From Daphnia carinata (taxonomy: Eukaryota; Arthropoda; Branchiopoda; Diplostraca; Daphniidae): a stretch of 64,000 bases of DNA. Shown in pieces: positions 1-9,799 of the stretch (within the stretch, counting starts at the first letter, position 1; every line of letters begins with the position of its first letter). The notes beneath the pieces were generated by a model that saw only the letters and a list, made by a program, of their open reading frames with translations, was not told where the DNA came from and searched no databases. The position numbers and the translations under genes were made by a program. Where the stretch lies: contig NC_081336.1 in the NCBI RefSeq assembly GCF_022539665.2, positions 7,788,778 through 7,852,777 on the forward strand, written 5' to 3'.

Positions 1-198
1 TCTTTAAACTAGATCAATCGGTGTTTGCATTAGTTGCACTAATCTTTTTGTCTTTTTCCCCTGCATGTATATTCGTACGTTATTGACTGTTGGTGTTACG
101 TAACCATCGAATTGCAATTAGTGCGTCCTACCGGAAGTTTACAATTAATTTTGTCCTGTAACAGAACAAAAAAATTCGTTAAGTGTCGGACAGGCCTG

Positions 199-662
199 AA
201 CATGTTCAACTCAAGGACAAACAACACCATGGCGGGAAACAGGAGATTTCGCAACCAGCTCTTATTGTTTGCCAATTTGACAAGAGCCATGTCACTAGGG
301 AATTAAGGACTGTGAAGCAGCTGTCAATCAAACGTTGAAGAGACCGAGAACAAAGGCATATGCTTGTCAGAGATTGGTTTCCAAGAAAATGGTGGGAAAA
401 ACGACCATTGGACAGAAAATGTTTAAGCAACGTGATTGGAAATACTTGACGGTAGCCAGTGAGCAATACATCACTGCGCTATATAGTCTAAGCGACAGAT
501 GTAATAAACCTTTCAGTTCTATTGTCTTTAGTGATGGAAGAAGTGGTCGTTGTTCAAGTGTTGAAGGTAAGCATGACATGGGAGTAGTTATGTTATTTTG
601 TGCGTGTTATCTGAGTATTACTTAATTTTAGAAGACCCTGAAGACTCATCATCCGTCACCTA
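199..662 (+). pseudogene. Decayed coding relic with weak DUF6824-like signature
   Basis: Seen: one frame reads RTNNTMAGNRRFRN and runs into a stop near 305. After a change of frame, an open stretch from about 299 to 565 contains RLVSKKMVGKTT and KQRDWKYLTVASEQY. A GTAAGC donor at 566 and a TTTTAG acceptor ending at 631 would join it to a short acidic tail ending in a TAG at 660-662. The order 'RTNN..GN.RFR', then a basic stretch, then W..(V)..A is reminiscent of the DUF6824 domain of protists. That is inference from memory, and the frame break argues that the gene is dead. It may equally be chance or an uncharacterised crustacean gene with another exon structure. Confidence 0.25.
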
Positions 663-833
663 GCTAACCGTGGCTGCTTCAAGCTCATCTACGAGAAACC
701 ACGTGGCATACTGGCAATTCCCCTCGAGAATAACTTTGGTACCACTTGCACCTTAAACGAGCATTCCACGAGGAAGGCAGTTACGATGGTGAACGTCGTA
801 TACGGATTGAAACATCAACGGCATCCTGTTCAC
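648..833 (+). pseudogene. Diverged histone H4 fragment
   Basis: Read from 648, the frame gives IIRHLANRGCFK, then LIYEKPRGIL, LENN, NEHSTRKAVT and NVVYGLKHQR. This follows histone H4 from the IRRLARRGGVKR segment through LIYEETRGVL, the TEHAKRKTVT segment and MDVVYALKRQG. Four residues (RISG) are missing, and roughly half of the rest are changed, which no functional H4 tolerates. There is no N-terminal tail, no start codon and no FGG end. The frame nevertheless has no stop over 62 codons. It is best read as a pseudogene copy of a histone repeat. It abuts the tandem array that follows. Confidence 0.75.
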
Positions 834-869
834 GCGATTAACCTCACGAATCGATCCGGGCCTTGATGT

Positions 870-1620
870 ACACAACGGAATCGGTCCTTTTGAGGACCAC
901 CAAATCTTCTAATTGCCTCAATACGTGTGGTAAAGCTACATGGGTCCTTTTCAGGCCCACACGAATCGCTAATTACGCCCTCCTCTTAAACAACCGGACC
1001 TTTTCAGGTCCATAACGATCGTTAATTACGCTCAACTGTTAAAAAATCGGTCCTTCTCAGGTCCACCATAATCGCCGCTTACGCCTTCGTGTTTAATAAT
1101 CGGTCCTTTTCAGGTCCATAAGAATCACTACTTATGCTCACCAGTTAAACAATCGGTCCTTTTCAGGTCCATAAGAATCACTACTTACGTTTACCAGTTA
1201 AACAATCGGTCCTTTTCAGGTCAATCGGTCCTTTTCAGGTCCATAAGAATCACTACTTACGCTTACCAGTTAAACAATCGGTCCTTTTCAGGTCCGCAAG
1301 AATCGCTAAAAACGCAACCTTACTTAACAATCGGGCCTTTTCAGGTCCATAAGAATCACTACTTACGCTTACCAGTTAAACAATCGGTCCTTTTCAGGTC
1401 CGCAAGAATCGCTAAAAACGCAACCTTACTTAACAATCGGGCCTTTCAATGTCCATGAGAATCGCTGATGGCGCTTTAGTTTGAAACAATCGGACCTTTT
1501 TGGGACCATATGAATCGCTAATTGCGCTTTGTTTAGGAACAAATGGTTCTTTTTAGAGCCTTGAAGATCGCAAAATTACGCGATCGTGTTAAACAAACGG
1601 CCCTTTATAGGGCCACCACA
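870..1620. repeat. 53-bp tandem repeat array with a hairpin core
   Basis: About fourteen units each carry a GGNCC-TTTTCA-GGNCC core followed by an AATCGCTAATTACGC-like segment and a TTAAACAATC linker. Core starts lie at about 883, 942, 996, 1049, 1102, 1155, 1208, 1280, 1333, 1386, 1439 and 1492, so the period is 53 bp across the middle. One extra partial core sits at 1227. The central units are nearly identical; the outer ones are diverged, as expected for unequal exchange. No coding sequence is seen. Confidence 0.9.
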
Positions 1621-2447
1621 AGTTAAAGAATCTGAATCAGTTAGCAACAATAATGATTTCTTTTTCGATCAGTCTTTTGTGTTATAGGATTTAAGACATG
1701 TTCCTCTACGTTAGTTCAACTATGCGTAATTTACTGTAGGTTATATACAAATTGTGGCTAATCATAAGTTTGCAAAATACTGTGTGACAAAATTGTTGTG
1801 CCTTTGGAGACCACAAAATCAACGTTGCTGATGGAGATTCTATTTGGTGAGTTAATGTTATGACGTGACTAGTGACGTCAACATGCTCGTCTCTGTAGAA
1901 GTTCTGAGACAATAACTCTTCCATAGGCTATGTTGATTCGACAACAACTTCGAATTCTCCTGTAAATTTTCCAATCAAGTCTTATTGGTAACTATTGGAA
2001 ACACTTGTTTTTCGTCTGCTACTTTGTTCTTAAACTGTATTGGAATTAATTGGTCTCTTCCTAGATGTAGTGAAAACAAATTGGAGTAAGTTCTCTTGTC
2101 TTACATGTAGTGAAAACCCATCAGCTGGTCTAGTGTGACCTTTGGCACCGCCATATATCAATTCAAGTCGGCTAAATAACCAGTATGATTACATTTTTTG
2201 CAAGGCAAAGTAGACTGAATGCTCATCTTAACCATCATTTGCATCACAAGGTGATGTATAGCGATGGCTAAAACGACTGTAAATTCTGGGTTCTGAAATT
2301 TTATCGAAGCAGTTGAGCAAAAGGTTAGATTTTTAACCTTAACTATCTGCAATCTTGGCAACATATCACATGAATTTAATAACAAGCTATGTGTGAAAGT
2401 TTCTGAAGCCTTTGGTAACATTCTGCTAGGAAGTCAATATCTCAAAG

Positions 2448-2605
2448 GGTAATTTTGATTGATCAGAAACTACATAAATAAATGCATAATTCTTACATTT
2501 TTAAAGTGTAGACTGGATTGATCTGTCATCTGCGGGTGGAATTCTACCTGATACCACAAATTGGCCAAATATCCATTTAGCAAAGAAGACTTAGGTGAAA
2601 TGACA
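2448..2605. repeat. Local duplicate, copy 1
   Basis: This segment is about 75 percent similar by eye to 3634-3795. Both contain the sequence around GATCTGTCATC, GGGTGGAATTCTA and CACAAATTGGCCAAATATC. On the minus strand copy 1 reads SSLLNGYLANLWYQVEFHP, so it may be the last exon of the small secreted protein whose first exon lies at 2663-2851. Copy 2 has a stop in the same frame. Confidence 0.7.
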
Positions 2606-2662
2606 GGCTTTCTGAATTAGTTCATGTACTCAATATGCACTTCAGTGTTCTTTTAGTGTTGT

Positions 2663-2851
2663 TTACTTGCCTGGATGAAAACTTAAGCTGGGCATATGGT
2701 GAAGAGTGTTCCAAGTTTCAGGTATGAATCCATTGGCTCTTGCAAAACATTTCTCTGATTGCTGAATTGCATCTTCTTTATTGTCATCACATGCTTGGCA
2801 GGCCCGTGACACCAATACTACTGCAAAGACAAGGCAAACTGTTTTCAACAT
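2663..2851 (-). CDS. Possible small secreted cysteine-containing protein, first exon
   Basis: The frame from the ATG at 2851 begins with a convincing signal peptide, MLKTVCLVFAVVLVSRACQA, followed by a short polar region with cysteines (CDDNKEDAIQQSEKCF). The open frame ends at 2663. A possible GC-AG donor (CAG|GCAAGT) lies just before its end and could join to the duplicated segment at 2448-2605. No family is recognised. Daphnia genomes contain many short secreted peptides of this shape, but the exon structure is unproven and the frame could be accidental. Confidence 0.4.
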   Translation of the reverse strand: MLKTVCLVFAVVLVSRACQACDDNKEDAIQQSEKCFARANGFIPETWNTLHHMPSLSFHPGK

Positions 2852-3633
2852 TTTATTTTTGTTTTGTTTTTAAATGTGCTGAACTCCAAGACTACTGTAC
2901 CTGGTTGAATATTCAAAATGAGAGGAAATTGTCAGTTGGTGGAGCTAGCAGTTTTTAAACATATTGGTAAGTGTGAAGTTAATTAACCTTTGTTTAATTT
3001 AGCACCTGTTGAAGTTGCCTTCCTTCTCATTTTTTGAAAGTCCAATTATAACCAGTGAAGGTGTCACCCCAAAATTATGAGGCAGAAGTTCCTTGAATTG
3101 AAATGCAATTGTTTGTCATTAAACTGTTGATTTTTAAGGAATTTCATTATAATCCTGCCATTCATTAAGCTTAGTTCAGGTGATGGCTACTATGTTTGTG
3201 GGGCACATGGTCTGGATACGAAAGGAAGGTCTGTATTGTGAATGAGCAGTTGTGCTAATATTCAACATATTCTTATCTATTGAATCAATATTACTTTACT
3301 ATTAGAATATCAGTTCTTATATTTTATTTGGTTTGGATAATAACATTGTTATAAGAATGCAAGGTTGAGATGATCGTATCTGGATTTTATTACCAGCTTA
3401 GGATTTCTGCATTCAATTCTTTTTCGCGTCGACATAACTCTTGTCAGCAAGTATTAATGATTCTAATGTTATAAGAGGTAATTAAAAGGCTTTTTCAGGA
3501 GCTTTGAATGCAGGCACAAATTAAAGGAACAGTTGGTAAAAAATTATGGTGGTGTGCTAGTGCTTGAACAGGTAGTGAACTAGTTTGGTTGTGCCAACTT
3601 TCTTCTAGACAAGAGGCCAATAGCCCAAACCAT

Positions 3634-3795
3634 AATTTTGATTGACCAAAAACTACATGAATTATTTATATATCTTATATTTATATGGGGTATACCATAG
3701 ATTACTGATCTGTCATCCGAGGGTGGAATTCTAGCTTACAGCACAAATTGGCCAAATATCTTTTTTGCAAAGATGCTCTAGATAAAATGAATGAA
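3634..3795. repeat. Local duplicate, copy 2
   Basis: Diverged copy of 2448-2605 in the same orientation, about 1.2 kb away. In the frame that is open in copy 1, it reads RYLANLCCKLEFHPRMTDQ and then a stop. The signal-peptide exon of copy 1 is not evident upstream of it on the minus strand. This suggests a tandem gene duplication with one decayed member. Confidence 0.65.
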
Positions 3796-4437
3796 TCATG
3801 GATATTGCAAAGGCTATTACTATTACTTTTTAGAGAAAACAGTTTAAAATTGAAATGTGCACCATTTGAATTTATATGTTATTATTGTTGAGGAATCCTG
3901 TTCCATTAGAAGGTTTTTCCATCTTGTTAATATAAATGCATTGCATTAGCCATTCTTACAACAAATTGGATTAACTACCAAAATGCAGGTGGATGGATAC
4001 TAGGTTATTGTGTATCAAATACAAACACGAAAAACCAGAAAAAGAAAAGAATCAATAAGGAAAATAGAAAAAAATACTCCAATATACCCCCACTATCGTG
4101 AGTAAATTGCTAGTTTTTTTGTAGATAACTAACAAGAAAGACTGGCCGATAAACAATCCCACGCCATCATCAGTGCCATTACCATCTCATTCTGGCCCGA
4201 AGTTTTCTGTATTGAATATTATCTTTACATTTTTCAGTGTTGTTACGTGAATCTCGTTTAGCGGAAAAAAAGATTGAGATGGTTGATACCGTTATCACAT
4301 ACATGTGTTCCTGTTAGTAAGCCATTTTCGGCTAAAATTATTTTTTTTTTGTTTTTTGTGTTAGCTTAGGTGCCTTCCGTGTAGCGTTGCCATATCGGGA
4401 AAAAAAACAGTCAACGATCAAATAACGGTAAAGAATG

Positions 4438-4638
4438 TAACTAGTAAACTTCCTTACCTAAGTTATCGTAGAAGACCGACAGGTGGAAAGAACCAGCTGG
4501 GTTTTTCTGCCACGCGATGACACTGTCATCGACAGTGCTTAGATCAGGAGAGCCTATATAAAGAGTGCCACCATGGAACTCAACCCTTTTTAAATTTCGG
4601 TCCTCGCCGGGAAGACATGTAAGTAGGTGAATGTTCAT
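4438..4638 (-). CDS. Exon-like open frame, unrecognised
   Basis: On the minus strand the frame contains LPGEDRNLKRVEFHGGTLY, then a stretch reading IGSPDLSTVDDSVIAWQKN and ending FHLSVFYDNLG before a TTAG|GTAAGG donor. The composition is protein-like, with G, P, D and W spread evenly, which is why it is listed. No partner exons and no domain could be recognised. It may be one exon of a local gene or a remnant. Confidence 0.25.
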
Positions 4639-4947
4639 TTTGGGATTCTTTTTATGTTGTGTTTCATAGTTCGTTTATTTGTTAAAAGTGTGTTTGTTAT
4701 ATATATGGCTTTGTATCTGTCATCTCTTTAGATTAGTTCTATTTGAAATCACATTTTAATAAAGATTTGAAGTGATGTTGTAAAGGGGATTTTAGCATGT
4801 TCATGATGCAGTGTGTTGTGTGGTAAGATGGCTAAATACTTTGTGGTGAAGCACCCCTGATGAAGTTGTGTAGTGTTAGATGTGTGTACATCATGGTAAA
4901 GGTACTAAATGCCTTGGTTGCATTTTCTGTTTCTTGTTTTGATGAAG

Positions 4948-5045
4948 TCTAGCAATGGAACTGTGAAAGGACCAAGGTGGTTCAATATGTTGCCTTTGCG
5001 TTATCAAGATCTTGTCCACAATGTTTGTGTCGGTGATGTTTGTAA
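4948..5045 (+). pseudogene. Possible Fcf2-type fragment
   Basis: The frame reads SSNGTVKGPRWFNM followed by LRYQDLV. The KGPRWF(D/N)M motif is characteristic of the start of the Fcf2 pre-rRNA-processing domain (DNTTIP2/Fcf2 family). The expected continuation, which ends in a DPKRFYK-like segment, is not present. A basic stretch further downstream (about 5390-5515, RLRRGESTHRSLLNATKRLF) might be the rest of the domain, but the alignment is loose. This is probably a relic; the family assignment is an inference from one short motif. Confidence 0.25.
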
Positions 5046-5580
5046 GTAAATAAAGTTATTGTCAACATACCTTTGCCTAACATTTAAAAGTTTTTAGGGA
5101 AGAGGATTTGTTGGCAACTGAGAAATGCTTATGGATCCCATGGCTGCCGTTGCTTTATAATTAACTCAAAACCAAACAAGTGGTAAATAATAAAATCAGT
5201 ACTGTCAGCACCTGACTCTTGGGTTCTATTTCTTCTAAGAAAAGTCAGCAAAGTAAGACTTCGACCACATTCAGGGTTTAGTTAACACATTTTGCTTAGT
5301 CTTGTCACATAGGAATACAGATGACACTGCTTAACGAAGCTTTATGTTTATCTTTTATATAGTAGGCTACAAGTGTCCTTGCTATTGGAAGAATGATTTA
5401 CAATTATGTGTATCAACCCAGACTTCGTCGTGGAGAAAGTACTCATCGTTCGTTGCTAAATGCCACCAAACGTTTGTTCGGTAGTAATCGACCTGGCGGT
5501 TTTCGCTGTGAGCTGTGAGGTAAGCAGTATAGACGATGTATTAGTTCAAATACACTTAACAAAAGTTTCAAATTTTTAAC

Positions 5581-6330
5581 GTTTTACAGCAACCATCCCG
5601 AATCAGTTCAGCTGCAGCTTCGTCGCATTCGTGACTAGGCGTTTCTCCTAGGCCACTACGAGCTAACCTACCATTCAGCTAGAAAGGCCGTCGGGAAGGA
5701 CAATTGCTTAGATATTTACCAGTACTTTTTGGCCGTGGCTGCTAACTGGAGGTTCGTTTACCATCAAAAATGGTTTCTTTAACGTTCGCTCTTAAGTATT
5801 AAATGTTTTTAAAGTTTTGTATACTAGTTTATAAAATTTATGTTTTTACATAGTTTTAATATATTTCAGGTTGACATAGGTTTTCAAGATAACCTTGTCG
5901 CACATTGATGGTGTATTTATTCTCAAAATTCATCATCCCAAATAGAGGGATGGGGGGTGTGGTAAGGTCTCGTATTTGTACGAATCTGTAAGTTTTGCTT
6001 TAATGAAAGTGAAAGTTTTTTGTTGAATGATTGCTTCATCGCAGAAACGCCGGTTAGGTGACATGGCGTTTCTCCTAGGGCACTCACCTGGTATACTGTT
6101 CGTATCATTCGGCTAAAAAGAATTTTGAAGCGGATCAAGCTTGGCTTCATTACTTATTAGCTAAGGTAACCAGCATGGAGATGAATTAGGTAAAATACAC
6201 TGAAGAAAAGGTAAAAAATATTTCGTTTTACAGCTATCACCAGGAATCAATTCATCTGCAACTTCGTCACCTGGGTGGCTAGGCGTTTCTCCTAGGCCAC
6301 TAAGTGACGTCACAATTGGAGAAATGCAAG
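5581..6330. repeat. Three decayed exon-like repeats sharing a hairpin
   Basis: Copies lie at about 5581-5720, 6040-6170 and 6230-6330. All share GGCGTTTCTCCTAGG(G/C)CAC. Copies 1 and 3 also share the preceding TTTTACAG, which looks like a splice acceptor, and CA(G/A)CTTCGTC. Copies 1 and 2 share a following stretch that translates as YHSA(R/K)K. In copy 3 the core GTGGCTAGG-CGTTTCT-CCTAGGCCAC is a near-perfect inverted repeat at 6275-6300. Stops interrupt every forward frame. The block looks like a duplicated, decayed exon family. Confidence 0.6.
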
Positions 6331-6759
6331 AATTCTGGTATGAAATACATTTAAAAATTTTAACTGAACACAATTATTTTTTTTTACAGAAAGGGGCTTA
6401 TTTCCTACGGTTGCTGTCCCGTGGCGTTCGTAACGGGACTTATAGTAACCATATATAAATATGAACACAAATGGTTATTTTTCACGATTGATGGCCTTAC
6501 GGTGGCGGTCGTAACGGGTTTTTTAGGAATCATAATTGCGTGTTTTGTTTGTTACATTTTTTTTTTCGTTACTCTTTGAATGTATTTTTCGATAATGCGA
6601 ATTGTAAATGGTATGTATAATTATGTTGATGAAAATATAATGTCTGAATATACTTGTTTAAATTCTTATTCGATTTCGATCGAGAAATATTGTTCCAATT
6701 ACTTTCAGCTGTGGCCCTATGAAAAAAATGAGAAACTTCACTAAGTTCTTAGATAAGCA

Positions 6760-7140
6760 CATAAACCGAAAATATTACCTGCGTGATCAAATATGGCAAT
6801 CCGTTCTACCCAAAATAAAAATTAAAAATATTGACCTTTTTGCTGTTTTACTGCTGTCGCCATCTACCGGTCACGTTTCTAGTTAATTCTCTACATACAC
6901 TGACCGAAAAAAATTTTTAAGCCAGACTAAATAAGCCCGATTTTTCTCGGTCGGGCTTAAATTTTTTTTCTGAACACTGACACTCATCGGAATTGGTTGA
7001 ATATCAGGGTATACTCAAAATTCAATACTGATTCCGAATAAATTGCTATTTTTTTTATGAAGTTAATTGTTTTTGAAATACACCGAGTATTTGAGGCAAT
7101 GCTAGCGCGCCAGTACGCTACAGCGCTAGTTCGATACTTA
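6760..7140. mobile_element. MITE-like repeat, copy 1 (modules A and B)
   Basis: Module A, from ATGGCAATCCG through a TTTTACTGCTGTCGCC stretch to CTCTACATACACTGACC (about 6793-6904), is also present at 11499-11610. Module B (about 6905-7135) holds the hairpin AAGCCCGA/TCGGGCTT at 6933-6958 and ends with GCTAGCGCGCCAGTACGC at 7101. It recurs at 11610-11825 in reverse orientation. No transposase is seen, which fits a non-autonomous element. Confidence 0.7.
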
Positions 7141-7173
7141 TTTTAAAACCTGGCCAAACACTATTTCCACTAG

Positions 7174-7455
7174 ATGGCGCTGCAGATTCATCAGCCTCTA
7201 GCGTGTGAAATGGAACTATTGTTATTTTTGTTGTCATGTGATTCTCAGTGCTTACTTTGTTTTTATGTTGACAACGTGTATTTGAGTTTCCCTCGTCTGA
7301 ACGGTATCGTTATTTCTGTTTGTTTTTGTTCTTTTTACCTCCACCCCTATTATCGATGTGCAAATATTGCACTGATTATTAAGATGATAATTTACTACTT
7401 TTACATTTGCAACATGTTAATCTTATTCTTCTTTATTAGTAAACATATTCAGTAG
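7174..7455 (+). other. Open frame without support, hydrophobic
   Basis: A 93-codon open frame rich in F, C, L and Y occurs next to the module B repeat. The composition is what AT-rich DNA gives by chance, and there is no recognisable motif or splice pattern. It is listed only to account for the 7.14-7.96 kb stretch, in which nothing else is seen. Confidence 0.1.
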
Positions 7456-7960
7456 TGGAGTTGCAAGTAACAGATGTGTTCTGTTGTGTACTTTGTACAT
7501 ATTGTGGTTTGTTGCATGATTTTATTACTTTGTGAATCAATTGTAACTTATTTAACAGACATTCTTGAAGATGTGCTATTTGCTAATATTCTGCAAGAAT
7601 AGGATCACCCATTTACTTCTGTCTGGTAATAACCATATCTGTTCAACTATCCCCTTAATTCTGATGGCTACAAAATTAAGGGAATGGTTTTAAAACATTT
7701 GATTTGATTATTATGTGTGTGGTAGTGATTTGAATTGGTATACAGGTCGTACCTGAAAACTGAACTTTAAGAACTTTAAAAGGCCATGTTATGTTCATTT
7801 ACTAGAGTTTACGTTTGAAACTACGCAGATCTTTTGTAACTTGTGAAGGAGAACATAGTTCATTTTTTAAATTTTCGAAATTTTAATTTTCAGTACAACT
7901 TCCGGTTTGAAAATGCCTAATAACTCACTATTTGTTGGTCTGAATGAAAAAAGAACCACA

Positions 7961-8152
7961 TTTTCGTAATCCTCGTGAAATTTGGGGTCGAATCCAGGTG
8001 TCAGTAGGAAATACCCGAAAATCGTCAAAAATCGCAAATTTCCCTGAACTATAGTTCAGGAAAAATCGCGATTTTGGCCAAATTAGACTTTTCGCCAAAA
8101 ACAGGTCAAAATAGATCAGACACACCTTAAATTTCACGAGGATCACGAAAAC
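7961..8152. mobile_element. Foldback (palindromic) element
   Basis: The outer arms TTTTCGTAATCCTCGTGAAA (from 7961) and its near-perfect reverse complement (8129-8152) face each other. Inner arms continue to a perfect 18-bp palindrome, CCTGAACTATAGTTCAGG, at 8043-8060. CTTCCGG motifs lie just outside on both sides (about 7900 and 8203-8217). No coding capacity is seen. This is the structure of a small foldback MITE. Confidence 0.75.
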
Positions 8153-8596
8153 CATATTCGTTTTGTTGTGGGCCCAGTATTTCTGGAGATATAGTCTACT
8201 TCCGGTCACTTCCGGTAATTTTTTTTTTCAACTTCGCAAAAACTAAAAAATGAACATTAATATGCCAAACATTTTAAGCATTTTGATCATATATGAAATG
8301 GTGTAGTGGCTTCTTTCGTGCTTGTTTTTTTATTTTACTGTTGGTTGATCGCGCGAATTGATATACTTATGACACTACTTCGCTAACAGAGACTACTAGC
8401 ATTATGTATCACGCTAATGGGAAGGTATACCTGGTAAATATAGATCATGGCATGAAGATATACCACATACTATTATTCGAACCTTATCATGCACGGCTAT
8501 CTGATGTATAGTCAGGTTTAAAAATAAGCCCGACTTTTTCTTATTTTACGTTACGCTGTATCGTATTCGCACGCTACGGGAAATTATGTAATACTA

Positions 8597-8660
8597 ATAG
8601 CTCTGAGGTAGAGCGTCTGATTCCGGGAATCGAAAGTCAAGAGTTCGAGTCACGTCAGGA
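8597..8660 (+). tRNA. tRNA-like sequence (pseudogene or SINE head)
   Basis: An A-box-like TAGCTCTGAGGTAGAGCG is followed 35 nt later by a B-box-like AGTTCGAGTC. The 3' end CGTCAGGA has no pairing partner at the 5' end, where TACTAA is found, so the acceptor stem is broken. The position corresponding to U33 of the anticodon loop also looks wrong. It is therefore called tRNA-derived rather than a working tRNA. Confidence 0.5.
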
Positions 8661-8857
8661 TACTATGTGCCAGAGGATTGAGTTACGATTCCCACTGTAG
8701 ACAATATTTCTTTGTACGAAAAATGAATCACTATTGTATTTATAGGTGACATTCCGAGACGGAAATATTAAATTGCGTTGGGACGCACAACAATATTATT
8801 ACAAGTGAAAATAGGTTTCCTTCAAAAGACATGGAAAAATAGTTAAACATTTTATAA

Positions 8858-8927
8858 GACTCATGGCTCTATGGTTGAGCATCGGCGTCGCACGCCAGAA
8901 ATCAAGGGTTCAATCCCCTAAAGAGTC
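8858..8927 (+). tRNA. tRNA-like sequence, possibly Ala(CGC)-type
   Basis: GACTC at 8858 can pair with GAGTC at 8923-8927. A D-arm (GGCTCTATGGTTGAGC), an anticodon arm GGC-GTCGCAC-GCC and a T-arm (AGGGTTCAATCCCCT) follow in the right order within 70 nt. The loop would place CGC as anticodon. Stem mismatches and the C-rich imperfect T stem make a decayed tRNA or a SINE equally possible. It lies about 200 bp from the other tRNA-like sequence. Confidence 0.45.
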
Positions 8928-9243
8928 AAAATGAAATTAAATAAATATATATAACTCAAAATGTCAAATTAGATATACAATGCATGTATACAATTCAATA
9001 ACCTTAATGCAGTAAAAGTTGTAGAATCTCCATGAAGTGAGATTAAACTGCATCGTTCCATAAACAATGAAGTCGTCCATAAACGAAATATACTCCACTA
9101 GTTGGAAACAGCAAAAATTGAAAATACAGATATAATAATAAGGAATAATAAATAAGGAAATGTTCACATCAGTAAACAGTGCAGCAACAGCAAGATAATA
9201 AAAAAGACAACATCTATACAAATTTTTTTAAAGAATTTGTATT

Positions 9244-9750
9244 TTAAAAAACTTGCAACTTTGAAATGGCAAAATAGCCGATTTCAAAGTTGCTGTCAAC
9301 CAAGGTAGGGGGAGACACTACCTCAGTTGACTCACCGGGGAGATTACCCGGTGCGTGGCTAAGAGAAGCCGGAAGAAGAGCGAAGGTTGCGGACAAGCTT
9401 TTACGTGAGCGATTAACTGTTAATTCGGATTTTTGGGTAGCCCCACAGCCCTCCAATGATATCATCGGACCATGAGGACCCCCACGTCCCCTTTCCAGAC
9501 AGCGCACTCACAACCGTTACTGCTGATCACAGTAGGGGCATGACCCCCTACGGGCTTATTAAAAATCAAAGGGAAACGGGGCCACAGAAAAGAAGGGAGC
9601 CCAGATATGCACTTCAATTTATACAAATTTTAATACTTTGTTTTCGGGGCGCAGCAACGACTGAAGGTAATGGGCAGGAAGCATTTTTCAAAAATTCCTT
9701 CGGGCTTCCAACCGTTATCATTATGAAATTTGGTTCGACTAGGTACCTCT
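9244..9750. other. GC-richer island, unassigned, opened by a perfect 13-bp inverted repeat
   Basis: GCAACTTTGAAAT (9255-9267) and its exact reverse complement (9281-9293) enclose a 13-nt loop at the left edge. The following 450 bp is clearly richer in G and C than its surroundings. It holds a second perfect hairpin, CACCGGG...CCCGGTG, at about 9333-9354, and runs of C and G. A 61-codon plus frame from 9290 is not recognised. This is most likely an inserted element of unknown type. Confidence 0.4.
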
Positions 9751-9799
9751 TTTGATTCAGTATGATTCTTAACCTATTTAAAGAAAACGAAACATGAAT

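Noticed and set aside
870-1620. CRISPR-like array
   Set aside because: Regular repeats are present, but the whole 53-bp unit is repeated with no unique spacers and there are no cas genes; the context is a eukaryotic genome.
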